Below, one piece after another: positions 1 to 5,712 of a stretch of 5,712 nucleotides of DNA. Under the pieces are notes generated by a model. The model worked only from the letters and a program-made list of their open reading frames with translations. It was not told the origin of the DNA and made no database searches. The first letter of the stretch is position 1. Each line of letters begins with the position of its first letter. Source of the DNA: an uncultured Porphyromonadaceae bacterium (GTDB lineage Bacteria > Bacteroidota > Bacteroidia > Bacteroidales > Muribaculaceae); contig CAMWRB010000091.1 of assembly GCA_947176545.1 (NCBI GenBank), forward strand, positions 1 to 5,712, given 5' to 3'. The position numbers and the translations under genes are program-made.

Positions 1-1290
1 GGATATGACCGTAAGGCCGCATTCGCCGCGTACCTCCCCGGCATTGACTTCACCCGCGGATATATGCACCACCAGCAGCGTATAGAACTCCTCGGTGAGG
101 ATGCCAAACTGCCCACCATGAGCTTCGACCCGGCCACACAACAATTCAAATACAATATCCTTACCGCACCCGACGGCTCACCGGTGCTCGACCCCGCGTC
201 AGGCTCATATATTCCTACGGAGGTGGCCGTCATACCCAAAGAGGCGATGGCATACGACACTCGCAATGTTTTCGCCGGAACATTCACGCTGACACAGCCT
301 ATATTCATGGGTGGCACCATCAAGGCGCTTAACGATATCACGAAGTATGCCGAAAACATGGCAGCCGCGATGAAAAACAGCGCTGTTGAAAATGTCATCT
401 ACGGTATCGACCAGGCATACTGGACGGTCGTATCGCTCAAGGAGAAGAAGCGTCTCGCACAGAGCTTCGTCACACTCCTCGACTCGCTCAGTTACAGCGT
501 CAATGCACTCTTCGACGAGGGTATGTGCACACGCTCGGATGTCCTTGCTGTCGATGTCAGAAACAATGAGGCCCACATCGCCATGACCAAGGTGGACAAC
601 GGTCTGACACTCTCGCGCATGGCGCTCGCACAACTCTGCGGACTCCCCGTAGATGAGCGTATGACACTCGCCGACGAAGATATTCAGGCAGGTACATACA
701 CACCCGTCACTCAACCTTACGATATGGAGCAGGTCTATGCCAACCGTTCAGACCTCGAGACACTACGGCAGGGCATCAATGTACTGCAAGGTAGGGAAAA
801 GCTGACTATGGGAGCCATGTTGCCGAAACTTGCGGCTGTCGGCATGTACTCCTTCTCCAATCCTAATGTCAATCACGGATTTCAAAAGAAATTCGGCGGA
901 GGATTCTCAGTCGGTGCCATGCTCACCATCCCGTTGTGGCATTGGGGCGGCAACTATTACCACTACAGGGCCGCCAAGTCTGCAACCAACGCACAGAGAC
1001 TCCTGCTCGAAGACCTCGAAGAGAAGGTATCGTTGCAGGTCAGCCAGGCCGGTTTCTCGATGCAGGAGGCTAAAAAGACTTACGACATGACCCTCACCAA
1101 TATGAAGAAAGCCGAGGAAAACCTGCGTATGGCTAACCTATCGTTCAAAGAGGGAATGATGACCACCAACGATGTACTCGTAGCATACACGGCATGGGTA
1201 CAGGCCAATTCTGAAAAGATTGACGCCGAGATAGGTCTCAGACTCTGCGACGTATATCTGGCAAAAGTACTCGGACAGCTCACGCGATGA
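1..1290 (+). CDS. TolC-family outer-membrane efflux protein, 5'-truncated by the window edge
   Basis: The frame is open from base 1 to the TGA at 1288-1290, giving 429 residues without the true N-terminus. The ATG at 64 is internal: the codons before it (AAFAAYLPGIDFTRGY) already read as the family's first helix end and first beta strand. The signal peptide and probably some tens of residues are missing. Two outer-membrane efflux (OEP) repeats are visible. Each has an amphipathic strand ending in a Gly-rich turn (FTLTQPIFMGG near residues 95-105, LTIPLWHWGG near 308-317), followed by long helices that would form the periplasmic tunnel (about 106-215 and 318-425). A long polar loop, about residues 43-85, separates the first two strands and should face outside the cell. 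The protein would be the outer-membrane exit duct for the adaptor and permeases encoded downstream. Family assignment is firm; the substrate is unknown. Confidence 0.93.
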   Translation, partial: GYDRKAAFAAYLPGIDFTRGYMHHQQRIELLGEDAKLPTMSFDPATQQFKYNILTAPDGSPVLDPASGSYIPTEVAVIPKEAMAYDTRNVFAGTFTLTQPIFMGGTIKALNDITKYAENMAAAMKNSAVENVIYGIDQAYWTVVSLKEKKRLAQSFVTLLDSLSYSVNALFDEGMCTRSDVLAVDVRNNEAHIAMTKVDNGLTLSRMALAQLCGLPVDERMTLADEDIQAGTYTPVTQPYDMEQVYANRSDLETLRQGINVLQGREKLTMGAMLPKLAAVGMYSFSNPNVNHGFQKKFGGGFSVGAMLTIPLWHWGGNYYHYRAAKSATNAQRLLLEDLEEKVSLQVSQAGFSMQEAKKTYDMTLTNMKKAEENLRMANLSFKEGMMTTNDVLVAYTAWVQANSEKIDAEIGLRLCDVYLAKVLGQLTR

Positions 1291-1298
1291 TACATTTC

Positions 1299-1321
1299 CC
1301 GGATGATGATATTCATACCGG
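1299..1321 (+). other. Imperfect hairpin between the TolC and HlyD genes
   Basis: CCGGATGA (1299-1306) pairs with TCAT-A-CCGG (1313-1321). This makes eight base pairs with one bulged A at 1317 and a six-base loop. It begins 8 bases after the TolC stop codon. Only a short TTT follows, so it does not look like a standard intrinsic terminator. It could be a weak attenuator, an mRNA processing or stability element, or chance pairing. Function is inferred only. Confidence 0.3.
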
Positions 1322-1330
1322 ACTTTCATA

Positions 1331-1368
1331 CGAAACATAATTAAATATCAAAATATACAGCTGACATT
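1331..1368 (+). promoter_or_regulatory. A/T-rich leader before the HlyD gene
   Basis: Bases 1331-1358 are 23/28 A or T, unlike the GC-rich coding sequence on both sides, and no Shine-Dalgarno sequence precedes the ATG at 1369. A/T-rich unstructured leaders are common before Bacteroidota start codons, so this is best read as a translation initiation region. I see no good TAnnTTTG -7 box paired with a -33 TTG here, so a separate promoter is not supported. The in-frame TAA at 1342-1344 makes 1369 the first available ATG. Confidence 0.35.
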
Positions 1369-2397
1369 ATGGCTACTCCTATAACTCCCGTAGATGACTC
1401 TACACAGGTCTCCAACAAGGATAAAATCCTTATCACCACCGTTATCATAATCCTGCTCATCGTAGCAGCGTTCGCCGTCATAGGCTTCCTGTTCCTCAAG
1501 CAGGGACCGGACACCATTCAGGGCATGGGCGACGCTACCGAGATTAGAATCTCGGGCAAGCTTCCCGGACGCGTAGTCGATATATACGTTGAGGAGGGCA
1601 CTCACGTCAAGGCGGGAGACACACTGGTCAAAATCCACTCATCGCTCGCTGAAGCCAAACTCGACCAGGCCAAGGCTATGGAGACTGTCGCCTCTGCAAC
1701 CAGCGCAAAGGTGGATGCCGGCACACGCATACAGATTATAAATGCCGCCAAAGACCTTTGGACTCAGGCACAGGCTGCCACCAATATCACTCGCAAGACC
1801 TATGAGCGTGTCAATAACCTTTATGCCAAAGGGGTCGTCTCAGCTCAAAAACGTGACGAGGCCAAGGCCGCATACGACGCCGCTGTCGCCGGAGAACATG
1901 CAGCCAAAAGTCAGTACGAACTGGCCAAGTCCGGAGCACAACAGGAGGATAAGGAGGCTGCCGGAGCAATGGTGACTGTCGCCAAGTCCGGAGTTAAAGA
2001 GGTCGATGCGCTGCTTGAAGACCAATACCTGCTCGCGCCTTGCGACGGCGTCATCACTGTCATCTACCCCAACGTATCCGAACTCGTAGCCACAGGAGCA
2101 CCTATCATGCAGCTTCAGAAAGACGACCATTGGGCTGTATTCAATGTCCGCGAGACTATGCTCAAGGATATTACGCTCGGCTCCACACTGCGCGTCAGAA
2201 TCCCGGCTCTTGACACCACTACAACCGTCAAGGTCTTCTACATCAAGGACCTCGGCACATATGCCAACTGGCAGGCTACAAAGTCTACCGGTGATTTCGA
2301 TGCACGTACGTTCCAGATTAAGGCGCGTCCTGAAAAACCTATCAGTAATTTCAGACCCGGTATGTCGGTAATATTTGAAGGCGTCGATAAGAAATAA
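1369..2397 (+). CDS. HlyD-family periplasmic adaptor (membrane fusion protein)
   Basis: The product is 342 residues, a normal length for EmrA/YbhG-type adaptors. It links an inner-membrane transporter to a TolC channel. Residues 1-19 are polar and cytoplasmic, and 20-43 form a single hydrophobic anchor (ITTVIIILLIVAAFAVIGF) with no lipobox cysteine. Residues 56-90 are the first half of a biotinyl-lipoyl-like domain (ISGKLPGRVVDIYVEEGTHV, then GDTLVKI). Residues 92-215 are Ala/Lys/Glu-rich and should form the alpha-helical hairpin that meets TolC. Residues 221-249 complete the lipoyl domain (LLAPCDGVIT through GAPIMQL). Residues 255-340 form the beta-barrel and membrane-proximal part, ending in the typical FRPGMSVIFEG. 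The gene follows the TolC gene by 78 bp and is two bases from the first permease, so it should act with both. Two in-frame TAA codons end it (2395-2400). Family call is firm; cargo is not evident. Confidence 0.95.
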   Translation: MATPITPVDDSTQVSNKDKILITTVIIILLIVAAFAVIGFLFLKQGPDTIQGMGDATEIRISGKLPGRVVDIYVEEGTHVKAGDTLVKIHSSLAEAKLDQAKAMETVASATSAKVDAGTRIQIINAAKDLWTQAQAATNITRKTYERVNNLYAKGVVSAQKRDEAKAAYDAAVAGEHAAKSQYELAKSGAQQEDKEAAGAMVTVAKSGVKEVDALLEDQYLLAPCDGVITVIYPNVSELVATGAPIMQLQKDDHWAVFNVRETMLKDITLGSTLRVRIPALDTTTTVKVFYIKDLGTYANWQATKSTGDFDARTFQIKARPEKPISNFRPGMSVIFEGVDKK

Positions 2398-2402
2398 TAA
2401 TG
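2395..2402 (+). promoter_or_regulatory. Stop-start junction TAATAATG (HlyD gene to permease 1)
   Basis: The HlyD stop TAA (2395-2397) is followed by a second in-frame TAA (2398-2400), whose last A is the first base of the permease ATG (2400-2402). No Shine-Dalgarno sequence stands at the usual distance. The spacing suggests the permease is translated by ribosomes ending on the adaptor gene, while the double stop limits read-through. Confidence 0.5.
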
Positions 2403-3578
2403 AGCGGAAACAACCGAAACATATACGGATTTTGGGCCATCGCCAAGCGCAGTCTCCTCCAGATTGTCCGCCGGCCGATATACTGGGTGGCATTCTTCCT
2501 GCTGCCTCTCTTCTGCTTCATCATGCTCTCGACGCTGATGGAGGAGGGACTGCCGGTACAGGTCCCGGCTGCAATTGTAGACAAGGACGGCACCGAACTC
2601 TCACGCAATATTTCGCAGACCCTCGCCGGAATGCAGATGGTCGACATACAGTATACTCCCGACTCATTCACCGAAGCGCGCCACCTCATGCAGGAGGGTA
2701 AGATATTCGGATATTTCCTGATTCCCGAAAACTACGAGGCGCAGCTGTTGGCCGGACGTGCACCCGAAATCACGTTCTACACCAACATGACATACTATGT
2801 CCCCGCGTCGCTCCTTTTCAAGACCTTCAAGGCCACGGCACTATACACTAAGGCCGGACTCGCGGTCAATGTCATCGGCTCGGCAGGAGTGACATCAGAT
2901 GTCACCTCGATGCTGCAACCCGTCAATATCACCACACGCGGCATCGGCAATCCCGAACTCAATTACGCCATTTATCTCTGCAACTCTTTCGCCCCCTGCG
3001 TACTGCAGCTGATGATACTCCTCGTCACATGCTTCTCGCTCGGACAGGAAATCAAATATCATACCTCCGTTCATCTCCTCAATATGGCCGGAGGGTCAAT
3101 ATATCGGGCTATCGCAGCCAAGATGTTGCCGCAGACCATAATCTGGTGGATTATCGCCCTCTTTCTCGAATCGTGGCTCTTCCGGTGGCAGGCGTATCCC
3201 GTCAACGGCTCATGGTTGTGGCTCACAATCTCGGAGCTGATGTTCGTACTCGCATGTCAGGGTATGGCCATATTCTTCTTCGGCATACTACCCAACCTCC
3301 GCCTGTCGCTCTCCGTCTCGGCACTGCTCGGCATCCTCTCTTTCTCGATAGCCGCATTCTCATTCCCCGCACAAAGCATGTACCCGGCCATCGGTATCTT
3401 CTCATGGCTGATGCCAATCAGATACAACTTCCTTATCTACGGCAACATCGCCCTCAACGGACTGCCGCTCTACTACTCGCGTATATGGTTTGTCATGTAT
3501 ATCGTGTATATGTTGTTGCCCCTGACCGTGCTCTGGCGCATACGTCGCGAAATGGCACAACCCGTTTATGCTCCCTGA
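2400..3578 (+). CDS. ABC-2 type transporter permease 1 (YbhS/YbhR-like)
   Basis: This is a 392-residue inner-membrane protein with the ABC-2 exporter permease layout. A short cytoplasmic N-terminus is followed by helix 1 (about 27-46). A large periplasmic domain (about 47-187) comes next, then five helices (about 188-213, 243-262, 271-298, 300-322 and 362-379). The conserved ABC-2 segment before the last helix is present (FPAQSMYPAIGIFSWLMPIR near 322-341). The periplasmic domain carries VPAAIVDKDG, then SRN, then EARHLM, then IPENYEA, matching the neighbouring permease. It probably pairs with that permease to form the membrane channel of an exporter docking the HlyD adaptor. The protein has no Walker A or ABC signature motif, so it needs a separate ATPase, which is not in the window. 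Drug, lipid or other cargo cannot be told from the sequence. Confidence 0.92.
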   Translation: MSGNNRNIYGFWAIAKRSLLQIVRRPIYWVAFFLLPLFCFIMLSTLMEEGLPVQVPAAIVDKDGTELSRNISQTLAGMQMVDIQYTPDSFTEARHLMQEGKIFGYFLIPENYEAQLLAGRAPEITFYTNMTYYVPASLLFKTFKATALYTKAGLAVNVIGSAGVTSDVTSMLQPVNITTRGIGNPELNYAIYLCNSFAPCVLQLMILLVTCFSLGQEIKYHTSVHLLNMAGGSIYRAIAAKMLPQTIIWWIIALFLESWLFRWQAYPVNGSWLWLTISELMFVLACQGMAIFFFGILPNLRLSLSVSALLGILSFSIAAFSFPAQSMYPAIGIFSWLMPIRYNFLIYGNIALNGLPLYYSRIWFVMYIVYMLLPLTVLWRIRREMAQPVYAP

Positions 3579-3579
3579 T

Positions 3580-4782
3580 ATGAAAAAGATAGTCTCACAA
3601 TTTGTCGACGTATATCTGCGGGAATTCCGTTTGATTGGCAAGGACATGGGTCTGATACTCTTCTTTGTATTCCTCCCCCTGGCCTATCCCGTCATATACT
3701 CGCTTATATATAATCCGGAGGTGGTGCGCGACGTTCCGCTGGTCATCGTCGACCATGACCGAAGCGCCACATCGCGCGAAATGGCCCGCATGCTCGATGC
3801 CACTCAGGAAGTCTGGGTCATCGGCTATGCCACCGACCTCAATGAGGCCCGCGACGCTATGGCACGCCAGGACGCATTCGCAATACTCGAGATTCCCGCC
3901 GGATTTGAACGGCGTGTCGGCCGCGAAGAGCAGGCTGAGGCCGTCATGTTCTGCGACATGACACTACTCCTCAGGTATCGTGGTTTTCTTGTGGCCGCAA
4001 CCAACGTCATGACTACTCTCGGCAGTGAAATAACAATGCAGCGCATCGACGAGATTGCACCGCTCGCCACCACTATCGCTCAGGGCGACCCTATGCCTAT
4101 CTCCAACATCAGCATGGGTAATATCGAGAATGGTTTCGACTCATTCATCATGCCCGGCATCGTCATACTCATACTCCAGCAGGCCATCATACTTGCCATC
4201 GGCATGGCCGGTGGTGCAAAAAGGGAACGTCCCGAACTTATCGGTTATAATCCGGTCAATACCGCCCCATCATATTTCATCACAATGATGGCACAGATGA
4301 CTTGTTACATCACCATCCTCATAGTCCCCATCATCTTCCTGATACATTACATTCCGCTGATTTTCGCATTCCCGATGGCCGGCAGCAATCTCCAGATTTT
4401 CGCATTCATCATTCCGCTGGTGCTCGCATCCTGCGGTGTCGGATTTATGATACAGGGTGTGGTTCGGGAACGCGAATCCATATTTGTAATCTGGGTAGTG
4501 ACTTCCGTCATATTTCTCTTCCTCTCCGGTCTGACCTGGCCGCGCTACGCCATGGGGCCGGTCTGGACATTAGTCAGTGACCTCATACCCGCCACATGGG
4601 GAGTCGAAGGTTTCATACGCATGAACACTAACGGAGCTACAATCTCGCAGGTAGCACCCTGCTATACAGCCCTATGGATACAGGCTGCCGTCTACCTCGC
4701 ACTTGGATACGTGGTTCAGAGATGGGTGGTGAGACCCGCCGAACGTCGCGCGCTCATCCGGCGCAGTCAATATCTCTCATGA
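3580..4782 (+). CDS. ABC-2 type transporter permease 2 (YbhS/YbhR-like)
   Basis: The product is 400 residues from the ATG at 3580, which lies one base after the preceding TGA (TGATATG). An in-frame ATG at 3568 would add MLPD and overlap permease 1 by 11 bases. I prefer 3580 because MKKIVSQFVDVYLREFRLIG looks like a natural permease N-terminus. Helix 1 is at about 25-45. A periplasmic domain follows (about 46-185) with VPLVIVDHDRSATSRE, EARDAM and IPAGFE. Five more helices lie near 186-208, 235-258, 271-292, 301-318 and 362-380. The ABC-2 motif reads FLSGLTWPRYAMGPVWTLVS, then DLIPATWGVEG (315-344). The C-terminus is Arg-rich and should be cytoplasmic. It is a diverged paralogue of the upstream gene, so a heterodimer is likely. 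It has no ATPase motifs. Confidence 0.92.
   Translation: MKKIVSQFVDVYLREFRLIGKDMGLILFFVFLPLAYPVIYSLIYNPEVVRDVPLVIVDHDRSATSREMARMLDATQEVWVIGYATDLNEARDAMARQDAFAILEIPAGFERRVGREEQAEAVMFCDMTLLLRYRGFLVAATNVMTTLGSEITMQRIDEIAPLATTIAQGDPMPISNISMGNIENGFDSFIMPGIVILILQQAIILAIGMAGGAKRERPELIGYNPVNTAPSYFITMMAQMTCYITILIVPIIFLIHYIPLIFAFPMAGSNLQIFAFIIPLVLASCGVGFMIQGVVRERESIFVIWVVTSVIFLFLSGLTWPRYAMGPVWTLVSDLIPATWGVEGFIRMNTNGATISQVAPCYTALWIQAAVYLALGYVVQRWVVRPAERRALIRRSQYLS
4779..4782 (+). promoter_or_regulatory. ATGA overlap coupling permease 2 to the acyltransferase
   Basis: The acyltransferase ATG (4779-4781) shares bases with the permease stop TGA (4780-4782). This arrangement usually marks translational coupling and decides the start. 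The frame stays open upstream to an ATG at 4674, but those 35 codons lie wholly inside the permease gene and encode Arg-rich shadow sequence unlike an acyltransferase N-terminus. Confidence 0.7.
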
Positions 4783-5645
4783 TAGGAGTCCTGTTCAACA
4801 TCTTCGGACGATTGCCGCTCGGAATCGGCTATTTACTCGCTGACGGACTCGCATTTTTAGCCGCCCGCATCGTCAGGTACAGGCGCAAGGTTATACTCGA
4901 CAATCTCCGCTCATCCTTTCCCGACATGCAGGATAAGGAGATTAAGAAAATATGCAATCGCTTTTACCGTTTCCTCGCCGACTATTTTATCGAGACACTT
5001 CGCCTCGGCCATATGTCTGACGATGAGATAAAGCGACGCATGACTTTCGAGAACCCCCACATCATCGACGACCTCACCGACAGGGGAAAATCGGTTGCCA
5101 TTATGCTCGGCCATTATTGCAACTGGGAATGGTTATCCTCACTACCTCTCCACCTCAAGGGGAACGCGGACCCGTCGCAAATATACCATCCTCTTGAAAA
5201 CGCTGCCGCTGACCGTGCATTCGCGCGCATCCGCTCACGATTCGGCTGCAATAATGTTCCCATGCGCGACACGCTGCGATATCTGACCGCAAAACATAAC
5301 GAGGGACTCACCACCGTCACGGGATTTATCGCTGACCAATCACCGCTCTACACCTCCACTCACCTCTGGCTCGATTTCCTCAACCACGAGACCGGAGTCT
5401 TCACCGGGCATGAAAAGATTATGAGACGATACGCCGGAGCGATGGTATACTGCCACATCGAGCGTCCTCGCCGCGGATATTACCACTGCCGCTTCGAGCT
5501 AATCTGCGACGATGTCACAGCCGTCCCCGAATTTCAACCGACACGCACATACTTCAGCAAGCTCGAAGCCCAGATAATCCGGACGCCCCATCTCTGGCTG
5601 TGGTCCCACCGCCGCTGGAAACGCCCCCGCCCTTCCACAACCTGA
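4779..5645 (+). CDS. LpxL/HtrB-type lysophospholipid (lipid A-like) acyltransferase
   Basis: This is a 288-residue membrane-associated enzyme, close to the family's usual length of about 290-310. Members transfer an acyl chain to a lipid A precursor or related lipid on the cytoplasmic face of the inner membrane. Residues 1-30 are a hydrophobic N-terminal anchor (GVLFNIFGRLPLGIGYLLAD), followed by the family's VILDNLRSSFP stretch (38-48). The catalytic HX4E motif is H112 to E117 in GHYCNWEW. Other family marks are GFIADQSP (182-189), the FTGHEK segment (208-213) and the C-terminal WLWSHRRWKR (273-282), so the protein looks complete. Its ATG overlaps the permease stop, placing it in the exporter operon. 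The sequence does not say whether it acts on lipid A itself or on another acceptor such as an aminolipid or a polyene-type lipid. I give no gene symbol because LpxL paralogues are common in Bacteroidales. Confidence 0.9.
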   Translation: MIGVLFNIFGRLPLGIGYLLADGLAFLAARIVRYRRKVILDNLRSSFPDMQDKEIKKICNRFYRFLADYFIETLRLGHMSDDEIKRRMTFENPHIIDDLTDRGKSVAIMLGHYCNWEWLSSLPLHLKGNADPSQIYHPLENAAADRAFARIRSRFGCNNVPMRDTLRYLTAKHNEGLTTVTGFIADQSPLYTSTHLWLDFLNHETGVFTGHEKIMRRYAGAMVYCHIERPRRGYYHCRFELICDDVTAVPEFQPTRTYFSKLEAQIIRTPHLWLWSHRRWKRPRPSTT

Positions 5646-5647
5646 CC

Positions 5648-5698
5648 TCAGACAAGTCAGACAGGTCAGACACGTCAGACAGGTCAGACCCGTCAGGC
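5648..5698 (+). repeat. Tandem 9-bp repeat, consensus TCAGACAGG, about 5.7 copies
   Basis: Units start at 5648, 5657, 5666, 5675 and 5684, and a partial unit TCAGGC starts at 5693. The first six bases are invariant in the five full units; the last three vary (AAG, AGG, ACG, AGG, CCG). The array begins two bases after the acyltransferase stop. Because the period is a multiple of three, no frame through the array gains a stop. CTGACCT over the stop codon (5642-5648) is complementary to AGGTCAG at 5663-5669 and again at 5681-5687, and CCTGAC (5641-5646) to GTCAGG (5692-5697). The transcript end could therefore fold, but there is no T-run, so it is not a classical terminator. Confidence 0.85.
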
Positions 5699-5712
5699 CC
5701 AAAATGTATCTT

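Noticed and set aside
64..66. ATG at 64 as the start of the TolC gene
   Set aside because: The frame is open back to base 1 and the upstream codons encode conserved family sequence, so the true start is outside the window.
205..714. 169-codon open frame on the minus strand inside the TolC gene
   Set aside because: It lies wholly opposite a well-recognised coding region, is unusually rich in Cys and His, and shows no known domain. It is a shadow frame.
1291..1298. TACATTTC as a Bacteroidota -7 promoter box (TAnnTTTG)
   Set aside because: It differs at the last base, and I see no TTG-like -33 element at a suitable distance upstream within the TolC gene end.
1840..2493. 217-codon open frame on the minus strand across the HlyD-permease junction
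   Set aside because: It is opposite two confident genes, has no family resemblance, and its composition mirrors the codon bias of the + strand genes.
4674..4676. Upstream ATG as the start of the acyltransferase
   Set aside because: It would overlap permease 2 by 109 bases and add 35 residues unlike the family. The ATG at 4779 gives a typical N-terminus and an ATGA junction.
5648..5698. CRISPR array
   Set aside because: Units are contiguous 9-mers with no unique spacers of 25-40 bases, so this is a simple tandem repeat.
5499..5702. Minus-strand open frame with repeated Leu-Thr-Cys residues at the window end
   Set aside because: Its repetitive N-terminus is only the translated 9-bp DNA repeat, and the rest is antisense to the acyltransferase.
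5704..5712. ATG after an A-run as the start of a following gene
   Set aside because: It is plausible by position, but only three codons (Met-Tyr-Leu) are visible, so no gene can be claimed.

Overview
The window holds five genes, all on the + strand and tightly packed, with no RNA genes, insertion sequences or CRISPR. Protein style points to the Bacteroidota, most likely the order Bacteroidales (a Muribaculaceae-like or Bacteroides-like gut lineage is my inference). The grounds are a TolC-family protein with a long first surface loop, a HlyD adaptor followed by two separate ABC-2 permeases, starts without Shine-Dalgarno sequences, and a TCAGAC-type 9-bp tandem repeat.

Layout: (1) 1-1290, the 3' part of a TolC-family outer-membrane channel gene whose 5' end lies before the window. 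(2) 1291-1368, a 78-bp gap with an imperfect hairpin and then an A/T-rich leader. (3) 1369-2397, a HlyD/EmrA/YbhG-type periplasmic adaptor anchored in the inner membrane. (4) 2400-3578 and 3580-4782, two paralogous six-helix ABC-2 permeases, each with a large periplasmic domain after the first helix. (5) 4779-5645, an LpxL/HtrB-type acyltransferase whose ATG overlaps the stop of the second permease. (6) 5648-5698, five and two-thirds copies of a 9-bp repeat starting two bases after the last stop codon.

Together the first four genes encode most of a tripartite envelope-spanning exporter: permease pair in the inner membrane, adaptor across the periplasm, TolC channel in the outer membrane. Missing from the window is the ABC ATPase that would power ABC-2 permeases; it may lie upstream of the TolC gene, be encoded elsewhere, or not be used. 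The acyltransferase is probably co-translated with the second permease, which suggests, without proving, a link between the exporter and envelope lipid chemistry. I see no clearly novel system. The points most worth following are the missing ATPase, the exporter-acyltransferase coupling, and the structured 9-bp repeat at the operon's end.
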